Positions 5,854 through 13,090 of a DNA stretch of 19,820 nucleotides are shown here, one piece after another. The position numbers were made by a program, and so were the translations under genes. Below the pieces are notes generated by a model. It worked only from the letters and a program-made list of their open reading frames with translations, had not been told where the DNA came from and ran no database searches. This DNA comes from Dehalococcoidia bacterium (GTDB lineage: Bacteria; Chloroflexota; Dehalococcoidia; GIF9; AB-539-J10). How positions within the stretch are numbered: position 1 is the first letter of the stretch; each line of letters begins with the position of its first letter. The stretch covers positions 1 through 19,820 of the forward strand of contig SOJB01000099.1 of assembly GCA_004376695.1 (NCBI GenBank). The letters run 5' to 3'.

Positions 5854-6507
5854 CGGCAGGGACGCCTTGAGCGCAGAGATTATTGCGCCAGCTACCCCCT
5901 GTATTCCCAGGTTCCCGTTGACCCTAATCAACTTGCTCTGCTTCTTATAGTGATCAAGGATGGGAACAGTTTGAGCGAAGAAGACACTCAGTCGCTCCCT
6001 TACTGTTTCCTGTCTGTCATCAGAGCGTTGATATAATTCACCGCCGCATTTATTGCATCTGCCCGGCGTCTCAGGTGGCGAACTTGTCGCGTGATACGGC
6101 GTCTGACAGGTCCGGCAAAGCCATCTGCCACTGAGGCGCTTCACCAGCTCCTCATCGGGAACCTCGATGTATATTGCTTCATCGATACGTTTTCCTTGCT
6201 CCTCAAGGGCCCTGTCCAGAACTTCAGCCTGATGCAGGGTCCGTGGAAAGCCGTCCAAAATGCAGCCAGAGGCGCAGTCAGGCCGGCCAAGTCTCTCCGA
6301 AATCATCTTTGTGGTCATATCGTCGGGAACTAGCAGTCCCTTATCCATGTAGCTCTTAGCTGCGAGGCCAGACCTCGTACCTTCCTCTGACGCCTGACGA
6401 AACAGGTCGCCGGAAGCTATGCGAGGCAAACCTATCTCCCGAGAGAGAATGTCTGCTTGAGTTCCCTTCCCTGCCCCCGGAGCGCCCAGCATGATGATGT
6501 ACATCAT
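5848..6507 (-). CDS. adk: adenylate kinase, long zinc-binding type
   Basis: The enzyme catalyses ATP + AMP = 2 ADP. The P-loop GAPGAGKGT is at residues 8-16, followed by the AMP-binding segment ASGDLFR, LDGFPRT (85-90) and the SDDRQETVRERL arginine region. The LID domain carries Cys131, Cys134, Cys151 and Cys154, a structural zinc site, as in Gram-positive-type enzymes. At 219 residues the length is normal. The first ATG (6507) overlaps the secY TGA by 4 nt, and a second ATG immediately follows. The C-terminus ends inside an inverted repeat, so its last few residues may be recent. Confidence 0.98.
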   Translation of the reverse strand: MMYIIMLGAPGAGKGTQADILSREIGLPRIASGDLFRQASEEGTRSGLAAKSYMDKGLLVPDDMTTKMISERLGRPDCASGCILDGFPRTLHQAEVLDRALEEQGKRIDEAIYIEVPDEELVKRLSGRWLCRTCQTPYHATSSPPETPGRCNKCGGELYQRSDDRQETVRERLSVFFAQTVPILDHYKKQSKLIRVNGNLGIQGVAGAIISALKASLPS

Positions 6508-7802
6508 TTCAGGAAACCCTCGTAACGGCGCATGGTTAGCTGAGCCTCCAGCTGCTTCATGGTATCGAGAGCCACACCAACTGCAATAAGCATGGCGGTA
6601 CTCTGGAGCACTAACACCTCGACGCTGGTGATTCGTGCCACAACGAAGGGCATAATTGCTACCATAGCGAGGAAGAGGGCGCCACCAAAGGTAATGCGTT
6701 TTATGACTCTGTTCAGGTAATCGGCGGTTGTCTTGCCGGGCCGAACACCGGGGATGAAGCCGCTTTGCTGCTGCAAGGTTTGAGCCAGGTTCATCTGCTC
6801 AAATATGGTCAGCGTGTAGAAGAAAGCGAAGCCAATCACTAGGGCGAAGTAAAATCCCTGGTAGAGCAGTGTATCGGCCTGGAATACTTGAGAGATTCTA
6901 TTCCAGAAATTCGGATCTTGCTCTGGGCCCATGAGGAAACTAGCGATAGTGGCGGGAAACTGCATTATGGCCAGGGCGAAGATAATGGGTATCATACCGG
7001 CGGTATTCACTCGCAGCGGTACGTAAGTTGACCCCGACTGGCGATACATGCGACCGCCGCGATAAGTGCTCCGTGCATACTGCACAGGAATGCGGCGATG
7101 GGCCTCAACGAATATGACTATAAGCACCAAGGTGGCCAAGCTGAGTATAATGAAGGCGGTCAGGCCCTCTGGGTCTCGGGCGGCTATGAAGCCGCGGCCA
7201 ATCATCTCGGGCAGGCCGGCTATGATGCCACCGAAGATTATTATCGATATCCCGTTCCCTATCCCGCGCTCGGTGATCAACTCGCCCAGCCAGACAAGGA
7301 ACATTGTGCCGGCGACCATTGTTGTCACTACGCTAGCTGTGGTCAACGCATCGAGCTCGACAGTAACACCCTGGACCCGCAGTATAGTAAGTATACCGTA
7401 GCCTTGGAGGGCGGCCAAAGGCACGGTCAGCAGGTGGGTGATCCGGTTGATCTTCTGGCGACCAAGCTCCCCTTCCTGAGATATGGCTTGAAGCCTGGGG
7501 ATTACCGGCACCAGCAATTGCATGATAATGGAAGAGGTGATATAGGGATAGATGCCCGTGGCAATGACACTGAAACTCGACATAGCCCCGCCGCTAAAGA
7601 GGTCAATCATGCCGAAGAGGAGATTCTGCCCGAAGAATGCCTGCAATTTGTCCAGATCCACTCCCGGCAAGGGAACGTGAGCCAGGAAGCGAAATACGGC
7701 CAACATTGCGAGCGTAAAGAGGATCTTTCGCCTCAGATCAGGCAGTGTCCATATGTCCATCATTGCCTGGACGAGGCGGGGTCGGGTTCCTTTGCGCTGC
7801 AT
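6504..7802 (-). CDS. secY: preprotein translocase subunit SecY
   Basis: SecY forms the protein-conducting channel of the Sec translocon in the cytoplasmic membrane. The 432-residue protein shows the SecY opening (LPDLRRKILFTLAMLAVFRFLAHVPLPGVD) and ten hydrophobic segments. Family motifs include LFSGGAMSSFSVIATGIYPYITSSIIMQLL, GIGNGISIIIF, RRIPVQYARS, LRVNTAGMIPIIFA and the tail DTMKQLEAQLTMRRYEGFLK. ATG 7802 is 1 nt after rplO. An internal Met at residues 14-15 is an alternative start. The rplO-secY-adk-map order is conserved in many bacteria. Confidence 0.98.
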   Translation of the reverse strand: MQRKGTRPRLVQAMMDIWTLPDLRRKILFTLAMLAVFRFLAHVPLPGVDLDKLQAFFGQNLLFGMIDLFSGGAMSSFSVIATGIYPYITSSIIMQLLVPVIPRLQAISQEGELGRQKINRITHLLTVPLAALQGYGILTILRVQGVTVELDALTTASVVTTMVAGTMFLVWLGELITERGIGNGISIIIFGGIIAGLPEMIGRGFIAARDPEGLTAFIILSLATLVLIVIFVEAHRRIPVQYARSTYRGGRMYRQSGSTYVPLRVNTAGMIPIIFALAIMQFPATIASFLMGPEQDPNFWNRISQVFQADTLLYQGFYFALVIGFAFFYTLTIFEQMNLAQTLQQQSGFIPGVRPGKTTADYLNRVIKRITFGGALFLAMVAIMPFVVARITSVEVLVLQSTAMLIAVGVALDTMKQLEAQLTMRRYEGFLK

Positions 7803-7803
7803 T

Positions 7804-8247
7804 CTAAGCCTGTTCTATCTTCCCTCCGGCAGCAAGGATTTTTTTCTCTGCCGATGAGGAGAATTTGTCGGCCGTAATCACTAGCGGGTGCCGGATCTCG
7901 CCCTGGCCGAGGATTTTAGTCGGGCGGTCGAGAGTGCCGATCAATCCTGCCCGGAGCAACTCCTTAGGGGCTACCTCAGTTCCCGGTGGGAAAACGGCTA
8001 ACTTCCCTACGTTGACAACACTGTATTCGATCTTAAAAATGTTAGTGAATCCTCTCTTTCGAGGGAGCCGTTGTATCAAAGGCAACTGGCCCCCTTCAAA
8101 GCCAAGGCGGACGCCGCCGCCAGAGCGGGATTTTTGTCCTTTGCAGCCTCGCCCTGAATAGGTGCCGTGCCCGCTGCCATCTCCTCGCCCTACGCGTTTT
8201 CTCTTATGCCTGGCACCTGTAGGGGCCCTCAGTTCATTCTGTTTCAT
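7804..8247 (-). CDS. rplO: 50S ribosomal protein L15 (uL15)
   Basis: The ATG at 8247 yields MKQNELRAPTGARHKRKRVGRG and 147 residues, the usual L15 length. A longer frame from 8274 would add nine basic residues not typical of the family. The glycine-arginine-rich N-terminal extension (GDGSGHGTYSGRGCKGQKSRSGG), then GFEGGQLPLIQRLPRKRGF and the globular C-terminal domain are all present. A GCAGGAAG ribosome-binding site lies inside rpsE, and the start overlaps rpsE by 14 nt. The gene usually found between rpsE and rplO, rpmD, is absent. Confidence 0.97.
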   Translation of the reverse strand: MKQNELRAPTGARHKRKRVGRGDGSGHGTYSGRGCKGQKSRSGGGVRLGFEGGQLPLIQRLPRKRGFTNIFKIEYSVVNVGKLAVFPPGTEVAPKELLRAGLIGTLDRPTKILGQGEIRHPLVITADKFSSSAEKKILAAGGKIEQA

Positions 8248-8773
8248 CTGTCTTTTCTTCCTGCGCTTCAGCATTCATCTGAATCGGTTCTTCGCTCTGC
8301 CTCAAGTTAGCTAGGGCAAGCATCGTTGCTTTCGCTACGTTGATCTTGCTCGATCCACCCAGTGATTTGCCAAGGATATCTTTTATGCCTGCCAGTTCAA
8401 GCAGGGCTCGAGAAGTGCTGTTGACAATCAACCCTGTGCCTGGCGCCGCTGGCTTCAACAAGATCTTGGATGCGCCAAACTTAGCCACGATTTCATGAGG
8501 GATAGTGCCGTCCCTGACCGGCACCTTGATCATCTCTTTCCTCGCCGTAGCACCTGCCTTGCGAACTGCCTCAGGAACCGCAGCTGCCTTGGCTGAGCCG
8601 AATCCGACATTCCCCTCGCCATCGCCAACTACCACTGAGGCCCTGAACCGAAGGTGCCTACCACCCTTAACCACTTTGGTTACACGGTCGATGCCCAGCA
8701 ATTTGTCCGCGAGAGTCATGTCTGAGGCGTCGACTCTGACTTTTTTCGCTCTTGCTTTAGTAACTGCTTTCAT
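8234..8773 (-). CDS. rpsE: 30S ribosomal protein S5 (uS5)
   Basis: S5 contributes to mRNA unwinding and decoding fidelity. The 179-residue protein has the N-terminal double-stranded-RNA-binding-like half (IDRVTKVVKGGRHLRFRASVVVGDGEGNVGFGSAKA) and the C-terminal half with GATARKEMIKV, GTIPHEIVAKFGASKILLKPA and GTGLIVNSTSRALLELAGIKDI. It ends in an acidic tail of about 20 residues (EAQEEKTDETE), longer than minimal S5, whose last codons overlap the rplO start. ATG 8773 is 10 nt after rplR. Confidence 0.97.
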   Translation of the reverse strand: MKAVTKARAKKVRVDASDMTLADKLLGIDRVTKVVKGGRHLRFRASVVVGDGEGNVGFGSAKAAAVPEAVRKAGATARKEMIKVPVRDGTIPHEIVAKFGASKILLKPAAPGTGLIVNSTSRALLELAGIKDILGKSLGGSSKINVAKATMLALANLRQSEEPIQMNAEAQEEKTDETE

Positions 8774-8783
8774 TAGCTCGCTC

Positions 8784-9149
8784 TCAAAACTCCAATCCGG
8801 CTTTCCTGGCGGCCTCGGCTAAGGCCTTAACTCTGCCGTGATACTTATAGCCGCCACGATCGAAAACCACCTCTTTGATTCCTTTATTCAGCGCTTCCTC
8901 CGCAAGCAGGGTTCCCACTATTTCCGCTTTTCTGCTTTTTCCCGTTGTATCGGTCTGGCTTCTCACTTGAGAGTCAAGAGTGCTCATTGAGACCAGAGTC
9001 CGGGCCGCAGAATCATCAATGAGCTGGGCGTAGATGTGATTCAAGCTGCGGAAGACACATAATCGAGGCCGCGACGCTGCGCTTACCACCTTTCGCCTCA
9101 CCCGTCTGTGGCGGATCACTCTGATTGTCTTTGAATCCTTTCTGCTCAT
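8784..9149 (-). CDS. rplR: 50S ribosomal protein L18 (uL18)
   Basis: L18 binds 5S rRNA in the central protuberance with L5. Starting at ATG 9149 gives MSRKDSKTIRVIRHRRVRRKV and 121 residues. A GTG at 9158 that touches the rplF stop would add only three. Typical blocks are SRPRLCVFRSLNHIYAQLIDD, TLVSMSTLD, GTLLAEEALNKGIKEVVFDRGGYKYHGRVKALAEAARKAGLEF. Neither start has a strong ribosome-binding site, so re-initiation after rplF is likely. Confidence 0.96.
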   Translation of the reverse strand: MSRKDSKTIRVIRHRRVRRKVVSAASRPRLCVFRSLNHIYAQLIDDSAARTLVSMSTLDSQVRSQTDTTGKSRKAEIVGTLLAEEALNKGIKEVVFDRGGYKYHGRVKALAEAARKAGLEF

Positions 9150-9157
9150 TACGGTCA

Positions 9158-9706
9158 CTACTTCTTGGCTCTCTTGCCCGCCTTGCCGGGCTTAAGATGC
9201 AGCTCCTCTTCAGAGTACTTGATGCCCTTTCCTTTGTAAGGATCGGCAGGGCGTATCGCTCGAATTCTAGCCGCTACTTCCCCGACTGCTTCTTTGTCAA
9301 CACCGGCGACGCGAATCCGATTTGCCCCTTCAATGCTTATGTTAATGCCAGAAGGAGGCGAAAACTCTACGGTATTGGCGTATCCTACCTGAAGCAGAAG
9401 CTTATCGCCACTCTTCTGTGCCCTGTAGCCTACGCCATTCACTTCCAGGGTCTTCTCAAAACCCTCGCTCACCCCTCTGACCATATTCGCCAGGAGGCTA
9501 CGAGTCAACCCATGTAAAGAACGATGAGTCTTGCTGTTGCTTGGTCGAGTTACAATCAGGCAGTCGTTCCTTAAAGCGACAGAAATGTCGGGATGAAACC
9601 GACGATGGAGTTCTCCCTTACTACCTTTGACCGCAACTTCGCTCCCGTTAATCCTCACCTCGGTACCTTGAGGCACAGCAATGGGAAGCAAGCCAATACG
9701 AGACAT
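9158..9706 (-). CDS. rplF: 50S ribosomal protein L6 (uL6)
   Basis: The 182-residue protein begins MSRIGLLPIAVPQGTEVRI and has the two repeated L6 domains. The signature in the second domain is VEFSPPSGINISIEGANRIRVAGVDKEAVGEVAARIRAIRPADPYKGKGIKY, with a basic end (KPGKAGKRAKK). It binds 23S rRNA near the sarcin-ricin loop. The ATG at 9706 has a strong GAGGAG ribosome-binding site in the 22-nt gap after rpsH. Confidence 0.98.
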   Translation of the reverse strand: MSRIGLLPIAVPQGTEVRINGSEVAVKGSKGELHRRFHPDISVALRNDCLIVTRPSNSKTHRSLHGLTRSLLANMVRGVSEGFEKTLEVNGVGYRAQKSGDKLLLQVGYANTVEFSPPSGINISIEGANRIRVAGVDKEAVGEVAARIRAIRPADPYKGKGIKYSEEELHLKPGKAGKRAKK

Positions 9707-9728
9707 AATCTATAGCTCCTCAGTCAAC

Positions 9729-10124
9729 TCACCACACATAACACAGAATCTCACCGCCGAGGTGTTGCCGCCACGCCTCCTGGCCGGTCATGATGCCTTT
9801 GGGTGTAGATAGAATCGCGGTGCCTAAGCCACCGTAGACGCGAGGAATCCTGCGCCTTTCCACATACACCCTCAGTCCCGGCTTACTCACCCTTTCCAAA
9901 CCCAGGATTGCAGGCTCGCTATCCGTGTATTTGAGGTGGATCTTTATCATCGACTCCGGTTTTCCTTTCAGTACTTCATAACGGTCGATAAAACCCTCTT
10001 CCCTAAGTATTCCTGCGATAGAGAGCTTCATCTGAGAAGAAGGTACAAGCACACCGTCATGACCTGCCATGAGGGCATTCCGTATCCGAGTCAACATGTC
10101 AGCAATTGGATCGGTAACTGTCAT
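9729..10124 (-). CDS. rpsH: 30S ribosomal protein S8 (uS8)
   Basis: The 131-residue protein matches S8: MTVTDPIADMLTRIRNALMA at the start, VLVPSSQMKLSIAGILREEGFI, SKPGLRVYVERRRIPRVYGGLGTAILSTPKGIMT, and the terminal GGEILCYVW. S8 binds helix 21 of 16S rRNA and, in enteric bacteria, represses the spc operon through a mimic near rplE. I could not identify such a mimic here. ATG 10124 is 5 nt downstream of rpsN. Confidence 0.98.
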   Translation of the reverse strand: MTVTDPIADMLTRIRNALMAGHDGVLVPSSQMKLSIAGILREEGFIDRYEVLKGKPESMIKIHLKYTDSEPAILGLERVSKPGLRVYVERRRIPRVYGGLGTAILSTPKGIMTGQEAWRQHLGGEILCYVW

Positions 10125-10129
10125 TTATC

Positions 10130-10315
10130 TCACCAACTTGACTTTCTTACCCCGGGAATTACGCCCGTTACAGCGAGTTCCCGAAAGCAGATGCGGCACA
10201 TGCCGAATCTACGCATATAGGCGCGCGGTCTACCGCATAACTGGCAACGATTACGTTGCTGTACCTTATACTTCGGTGGTCGTCTTGATTTGACAATCTT
10301 GGATAACTTCGCCAT
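10130..10315 (-). CDS. rpsN: 30S ribosomal protein S14 (uS14), short zinc-type
   Basis: The 61-residue form is the short, zinc-binding S14 (type Z). Cys24, Cys27, Cys40 and Cys43 form the CQLC...CRIC ribbon, and it ends in LAVTGVIPGVRKSSW. It sits in the head of the 30S subunit. Proteobacteria usually have the longer zinc-free form, so this supports a non-proteobacterial host. It starts 1 nt after rplE. Confidence 0.97.
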   Translation of the reverse strand: MAKLSKIVKSRRPPKYKVQQRNRCQLCGRPRAYMRRFGMCRICFRELAVTGVIPGVRKSSW

Positions 10316-10316
10316 A

Positions 10317-10862
10317 TCAAGTTCTCCTGAAGGGCATACCCATTAGTTCCAACATGGTCATCGCTTCATTATCGTTCTTGGCCGTAGTAACAATGGTTAC
10401 CTCGAGTCCGCGAATCTTATCTACTTTGTCGTAGTCGATCTCAGTGAAGGCAGCCTGTTCCTTGATACCCAGGCTGTAATTTCCTCGACCATCGAAAGAA
10501 TCCCGTGACGCTCCGCGGAAATCCCGAAACCTGGGCAGAACGACACCAACGAGTTTGTCAAAGAAATCGTACATCCGTTTACCTCGCAATGTAACCATCA
10601 TCCCGATAGGCATGCCAGCCCTCAGTTTAAAAGAGGCGATGGGCTTTTTCGCCTTTGTCGTTACCGGATGTTGACCCGAGATTGCAGCCAAATCCCTCTC
10701 GGCTGCTTCAAGAGCCTTGGGATCCTGTATGGCTTCGCCCAGACCAATGCTAAGCACGATTTTGCTCAACTTAGGCAGTTGCATTATGTTGTCATAGCCC
10801 AGTCTAGCTTTGAGCTGGGGAGCCACGTCGGTCGAGTATTTCTCTTGCAGACGAGATCTCAT
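10317..10862 (-). CDS. rplE: 50S ribosomal protein L5 (uL5)
   Basis: L5 binds 5S rRNA and contacts P-site tRNA. The ATG at 10862 gives MRSRLQEKYSTDVAPQL and 181 residues, with a GAGG ribosome-binding site 8 nt upstream. A TTG two codons earlier is too close to that site. Signature blocks are MQLPKLSKIVLSIGLGEA, GQHPVTTKAKKPIASFKLRAGMPIGMMVTLRG, RDFRGASRDSFDGRGNYSLGIKEQAAFTEIDYDK and the terminal LELMGMPFRR. Confidence 0.98.
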   Translation of the reverse strand: MRSRLQEKYSTDVAPQLKARLGYDNIMQLPKLSKIVLSIGLGEAIQDPKALEAAERDLAAISGQHPVTTKAKKPIASFKLRAGMPIGMMVTLRGKRMYDFFDKLVGVVLPRFRDFRGASRDSFDGRGNYSLGIKEQAAFTEIDYDKVDKIRGLEVTIVTTAKNDNEAMTMLELMGMPFRRT

Positions 10863-10873
10863 AATCAAACCTC

Positions 10874-11185
10874 TTAGTCAATCACTTCCTGACATGAATT
10901 GCAAATCCGCACCCTTTTGCCATCGGCCAGAAAACGGTAACCGACTCGAGTACGTTTGCTGCATTTGTTGCATAACAGCATTACGTTGGACAGGTGGATT
11001 GGAGCTTCAAGCTCGATTATACCCGCCTGGCGGGCAGCTCTGCGGGCTCGAGAATGTCGCTTAATCATATTGAGCCCTTCCACTGTCACCTTGTCGTCCC
11101 TGGGGAAGGCACGGCGCACCTTTCCGCTCTTTCCCCTGTCCTTGCCGGCGATTATGATCACAGTATCGTTCTTCCTGATTTTCAT
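10874..11185 (-). CDS. rplX: 50S ribosomal protein L24 (uL24) with C-terminal zinc ribbon
   Basis: The 103-residue L24 has the N-terminal KOW motif (KNDTVIIIAGKDRGKSGKVRRAFP) and GLNMIKRHSRA. A C-terminal four-cysteine ribbon is formed by Cys72, Cys75, Cys95 and Cys98, ending in CQEVID. This cysteine-containing variant occurs in many non-proteobacterial L24 proteins. L24 initiates 50S assembly. ATG 11185 is 1 nt after the rplN stop with GGAGG-type signal just upstream. Confidence 0.97.
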   Translation of the reverse strand: MKIRKNDTVIIIAGKDRGKSGKVRRAFPRDDKVTVEGLNMIKRHSRARRAARQAGIIELEAPIHLSNVMLLCNKCSKRTRVGYRFLADGKRVRICNSCQEVID

Positions 11186-11186
11186 C

Positions 11187-11552
11187 TTAAAGGACCTCCG
11201 GGGCCAGGGATATTATCTTGGTGAAGTTCTTGTCTCTAAGTTCTCGGGCCACAGGACCAAAGATGCGACTGCCTTTGGGGTTATTCTTGTCGCCAAGAAC
11301 GACCGCGGCATTCTCATCGAATCTGATGTAGGAACCATCACGACGGCGATAGGGCTTAGCCACACGTACAACCACAGCCCGCACTACCTCACCCTCCTTT
11401 ACCATTCCATGGGGCATGGCCCGCTTCACCGTAGCCACAATAATGTCGCCTATGCGGGCATATTTCCTTGTGCCAACAAGCACATTAATGCACATAACCT
11501 GCTTGGCCCCGGTGTTATCGGCTATCCTGAGCCTGGTTTGAGTCTGAATCAT
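11187..11552 (-). CDS. rplN: 50S ribosomal protein L14 (uL14)
   Basis: The 121-residue protein is a canonical L14: MIQTQTRLRIADNTGAKQVMCI, GDIIVATVKRAMPHGMVKEGEVVRAVVVRVAKPYRRRDGSYIRFDENAAVVL, and RIFGPVARELRDKNFTKIISLAPEVL. It lies at the subunit interface facing 16S helix 44. The ATG at 11552 overlaps the rpsQ TGA by 4 nt. Confidence 0.98.
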   Translation of the reverse strand: MIQTQTRLRIADNTGAKQVMCINVLVGTRKYARIGDIIVATVKRAMPHGMVKEGEVVRAVVVRVAKPYRRRDGSYIRFDENAAVVLGDKNNPKGSRIFGPVARELRDKNFTKIISLAPEVL

Positions 11553-11836
11553 TCCTTCTGCTCTGGCCCGGTTTCAACCATTTCCTTCTTAGGCACTATC
11601 TCTGTTACTCGCCATCTCTTATCCCTGGACAAGGGACGAGTTTCGACAATCTTAACTTTATCTCCGATCTTGCAGGCATTCTTGGCGTCATGGGCCTTAT
11701 ACTTCTCAGTAACTCTGATGGCCTTCTTGTAGAGCGGGTGAACTTTCCTGGTTTCTACAGCCACCAGCACGGTCTTGTCCATCTTGTCACTGACTACTAG
11801 ACCTTCTCTAGCCTTTCTCTTTCCGGGATACCTCAT
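11549..11836 (-). CDS. rpsQ: 30S ribosomal protein S17 (uS17)
   Basis: The 95-residue S17 has the core REGLVVSDKMDKTVLVAVETRKVHPLYKKAIRVTEKYKAHDAKNACKIGDKVKIVETRPLSRDKRWRVTEIV. An additional charged tail of about 14 residues (PKKEMVETGPEQKE) is modestly longer than usual. S17 is a primary 16S rRNA-binding OB-fold protein. ATGA overlaps occur at both ends, with rpmC and rplN. Confidence 0.97.
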   Translation of the reverse strand: MRYPGKRKAREGLVVSDKMDKTVLVAVETRKVHPLYKKAIRVTEKYKAHDAKNACKIGDKVKIVETRPLSRDKRWRVTEIVPKKEMVETGPEQKE

Positions 11837-12033
11837 CTTATTATGTCAAGCTCTCTTTCTCTTAGAATAGTCTCTATTCTGGCAATCCCTCTCTTCACTC
11901 TGGGAAGCTCCCGATGATTCTCTAACTGCCTGGTGGCCAGGCGAAAACGGAGGTTAAAGAGCTCCTCATGAGCTTCCTCGAGCTTCGTTACTAGCTCTTC
12001 GTTGGTCAGGGCGCGAACCTCGCTAGCCTTCAA
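11833..12033 (-). CDS. rpmC: 50S ribosomal protein L29 (uL29)
   Basis: Starting at TTG 12033 gives MKASEVRALTNEELVTKLEE and 66 residues, matching the L29 family start. An AAAGG ribosome-binding site lies 7 nt upstream. A TTG at 12057 would add eight basic residues and lacks family support. The helical hairpin contains LFNLRFRLATRQLENHRELPRVKRGIARIETILRERE. L29 lies at the peptide exit tunnel and helps dock trigger factor and SRP. It overlaps rplP by 11 nt and rpsQ by 4 nt. Confidence 0.95.
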   Translation of the reverse strand: MKASEVRALTNEELVTKLEEAHEELFNLRFRLATRQLENHRELPRVKRGIARIETILRERELDIIR

Positions 12034-12448
12034 CCTTCTGCCTTTCCCTCGTGACAAAACCGGTGGCTATAGGAAGCTTGTAGGAGGCGGAATGAGCCGC
12101 CTCTGAAGCCACGTCCTCTTTTACACCAGCCAGTTCAAACAAGATCCTGCCGCGCTTAACTACGGCCACCCAGTGATCCGGAGCGCCTTTCCCGCTGCCC
12201 ATCCTCGTTTCGGCAGGCTTCTTGGTCACTGCTTTGTCCGGGAAGACTCTTATCCACAGTTTACCACCGCGATGCAGATGGCGCACAAGCACGCGGCGGG
12301 CTGCCTCAATCTGTCGCGCTGTTACCCAAGCGGACTCCTCAGCCCTCAGTCCAAAGTCACCAAAGGCAATCGTATCCCCACTCTGCGCACCGCCTTTCAG
12401 CCTTCCTCTATGCACTTTGCGATACTTCACTCGTTTCGGCTGTAGCAC
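12023..12448 (-). CDS. rplP: 50S ribosomal protein L16 (uL16)
   Basis: The 141-residue L16 begins at GTG 12448: MLQPKRVKYRKVHRGRLKGGA, which aligns with the family from its first residue despite overlapping rpsC by 41 nt. Other blocks are GDTIAFGDFGLRAEESAWVTARQIEAARRVLVRHLHRGGKLWIRVFPDKAVTKKPAETRMGSGKGAPDHWVAVVKRGRILFEL. L16 organises the A-site region of the 50S subunit. The extensive overlap implies translational coupling to rpsC. Confidence 0.97.
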   Translation of the reverse strand: MLQPKRVKYRKVHRGRLKGGAQSGDTIAFGDFGLRAEESAWVTARQIEAARRVLVRHLHRGGKLWIRVFPDKAVTKKPAETRMGSGKGAPDHWVAVVKRGRILFELAGVKEDVASEAAHSASYKLPIATGFVTRERQKVEG

Positions 12449-13088
12449 TTGTCTCCTTCACTTCAGGCACAATATCTCCCTTATAGATCCACACCTTGAC
12501 TCCGATAAGTCCCATCAACGTATGGGCCTCAGCAAGACCGTAATCGATATTGGCGCGCAGCTTATGCAGCGGCATCTGACCTTGACGGACGGTCTCAACT
12601 CTGGCGATTTCGAGTCCGCCAAGTCTTCCTTTGCACATTATCTTTATTCCCTTAGCACCGACTTGCATAGTTCGGAAAGCTGCTTGCCTCATCGCCCGCC
12701 GGAACGGAATTCTGTCTTCAAGACGGCCGGCTATGCTGCGAGCCACCAGAAGAGCTTCGAGCTCGGGGTGCTCGACCTCCCTGATGGTCAATCTAATCTT
12801 ATCTCCACTGGCGCTCTCCAGATCCGACTTCAGTGCCTCCACATTCTGCCCTCCCCTACCAATCAAGATGCCGGGGCGAGCCGAGTAAAGAGTCAAATAT
12901 ACCTCGTCTCCCGAGCGTTCGATATCTACCCTCGCAACCGCTCCTCCAACACACTTATGTTCCACGACCCTGCGTAGCGTCAAATCATCTAACAGAAACT
13001 GCACATAATTCTTCCCGGCATACCACTTAGCTCGCCAATCTTGGTTGACACCCAGCCTGAAACCGTAAGGATGAACTTTATGTCCCAA
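12408..13088 (-). CDS. rpsC: 30S ribosomal protein S3 (uS3)
   Basis: The 226-residue S3 starts MGHKVHPYGFRLGVNQDW. It has the KH domain with GRGGQNVEALKSDL (about residues 77-91), then FRRAMRQAAFRTMQVGAKGIKIMCKGRLGGLEIAR and LRANIDYGLAEAHTLMGLIGVKVWIYKGDI. S3 lines the mRNA entry pore. The C-terminal tail after VPEVKE is rich in Ser, Thr, Ala and Glu and is encoded over the start of rplP, so its composition may be shaped by the overlap. Confidence 0.98.
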   Translation of the reverse strand: MGHKVHPYGFRLGVNQDWRAKWYAGKNYVQFLLDDLTLRRVVEHKCVGGAVARVDIERSGDEVYLTLYSARPGILIGRGGQNVEALKSDLESASGDKIRLTIREVEHPELEALLVARSIAGRLEDRIPFRRAMRQAAFRTMQVGAKGIKIMCKGRLGGLEIARVETVRQGQMPLHKLRANIDYGLAEAHTLMGLIGVKVWIYKGDIVPEVKETSATAETSEVSQSA

Positions 13089-13090
13089 AA

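Noticed and set aside
7098..7877. 259-codon plus-strand open frame opposite secY and rplO
   Set aside because: It is the mirror of secY; the product is low-complexity, rich in Gly, Tyr and His, with no family resemblance or ribosome-binding site.
10557..10562. TTGACA on the minus strand inside rplE
   Set aside because: No -10-like hexamer lies 16-18 nt downstream; an isolated chance match within coding sequence. The same holds for TTGACA-like hits in rplQ (near 1944), rpsM (near 4348), rplF (near 9298), rplB (near 14405) and rpmC (near 11846).
10956..11732. 258-codon plus-strand open frame across rplX, rplN and rpsQ
   Set aside because: It lies antisense to three unmistakable ribosomal protein genes, has no recognisable domain, and the frame openness follows from their codon bias.
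12222..12977. 251-codon plus-strand open frame opposite rplP and rpsC
   Set aside because: It is antisense to two conserved genes, with no domain signal; treated as a shadow.
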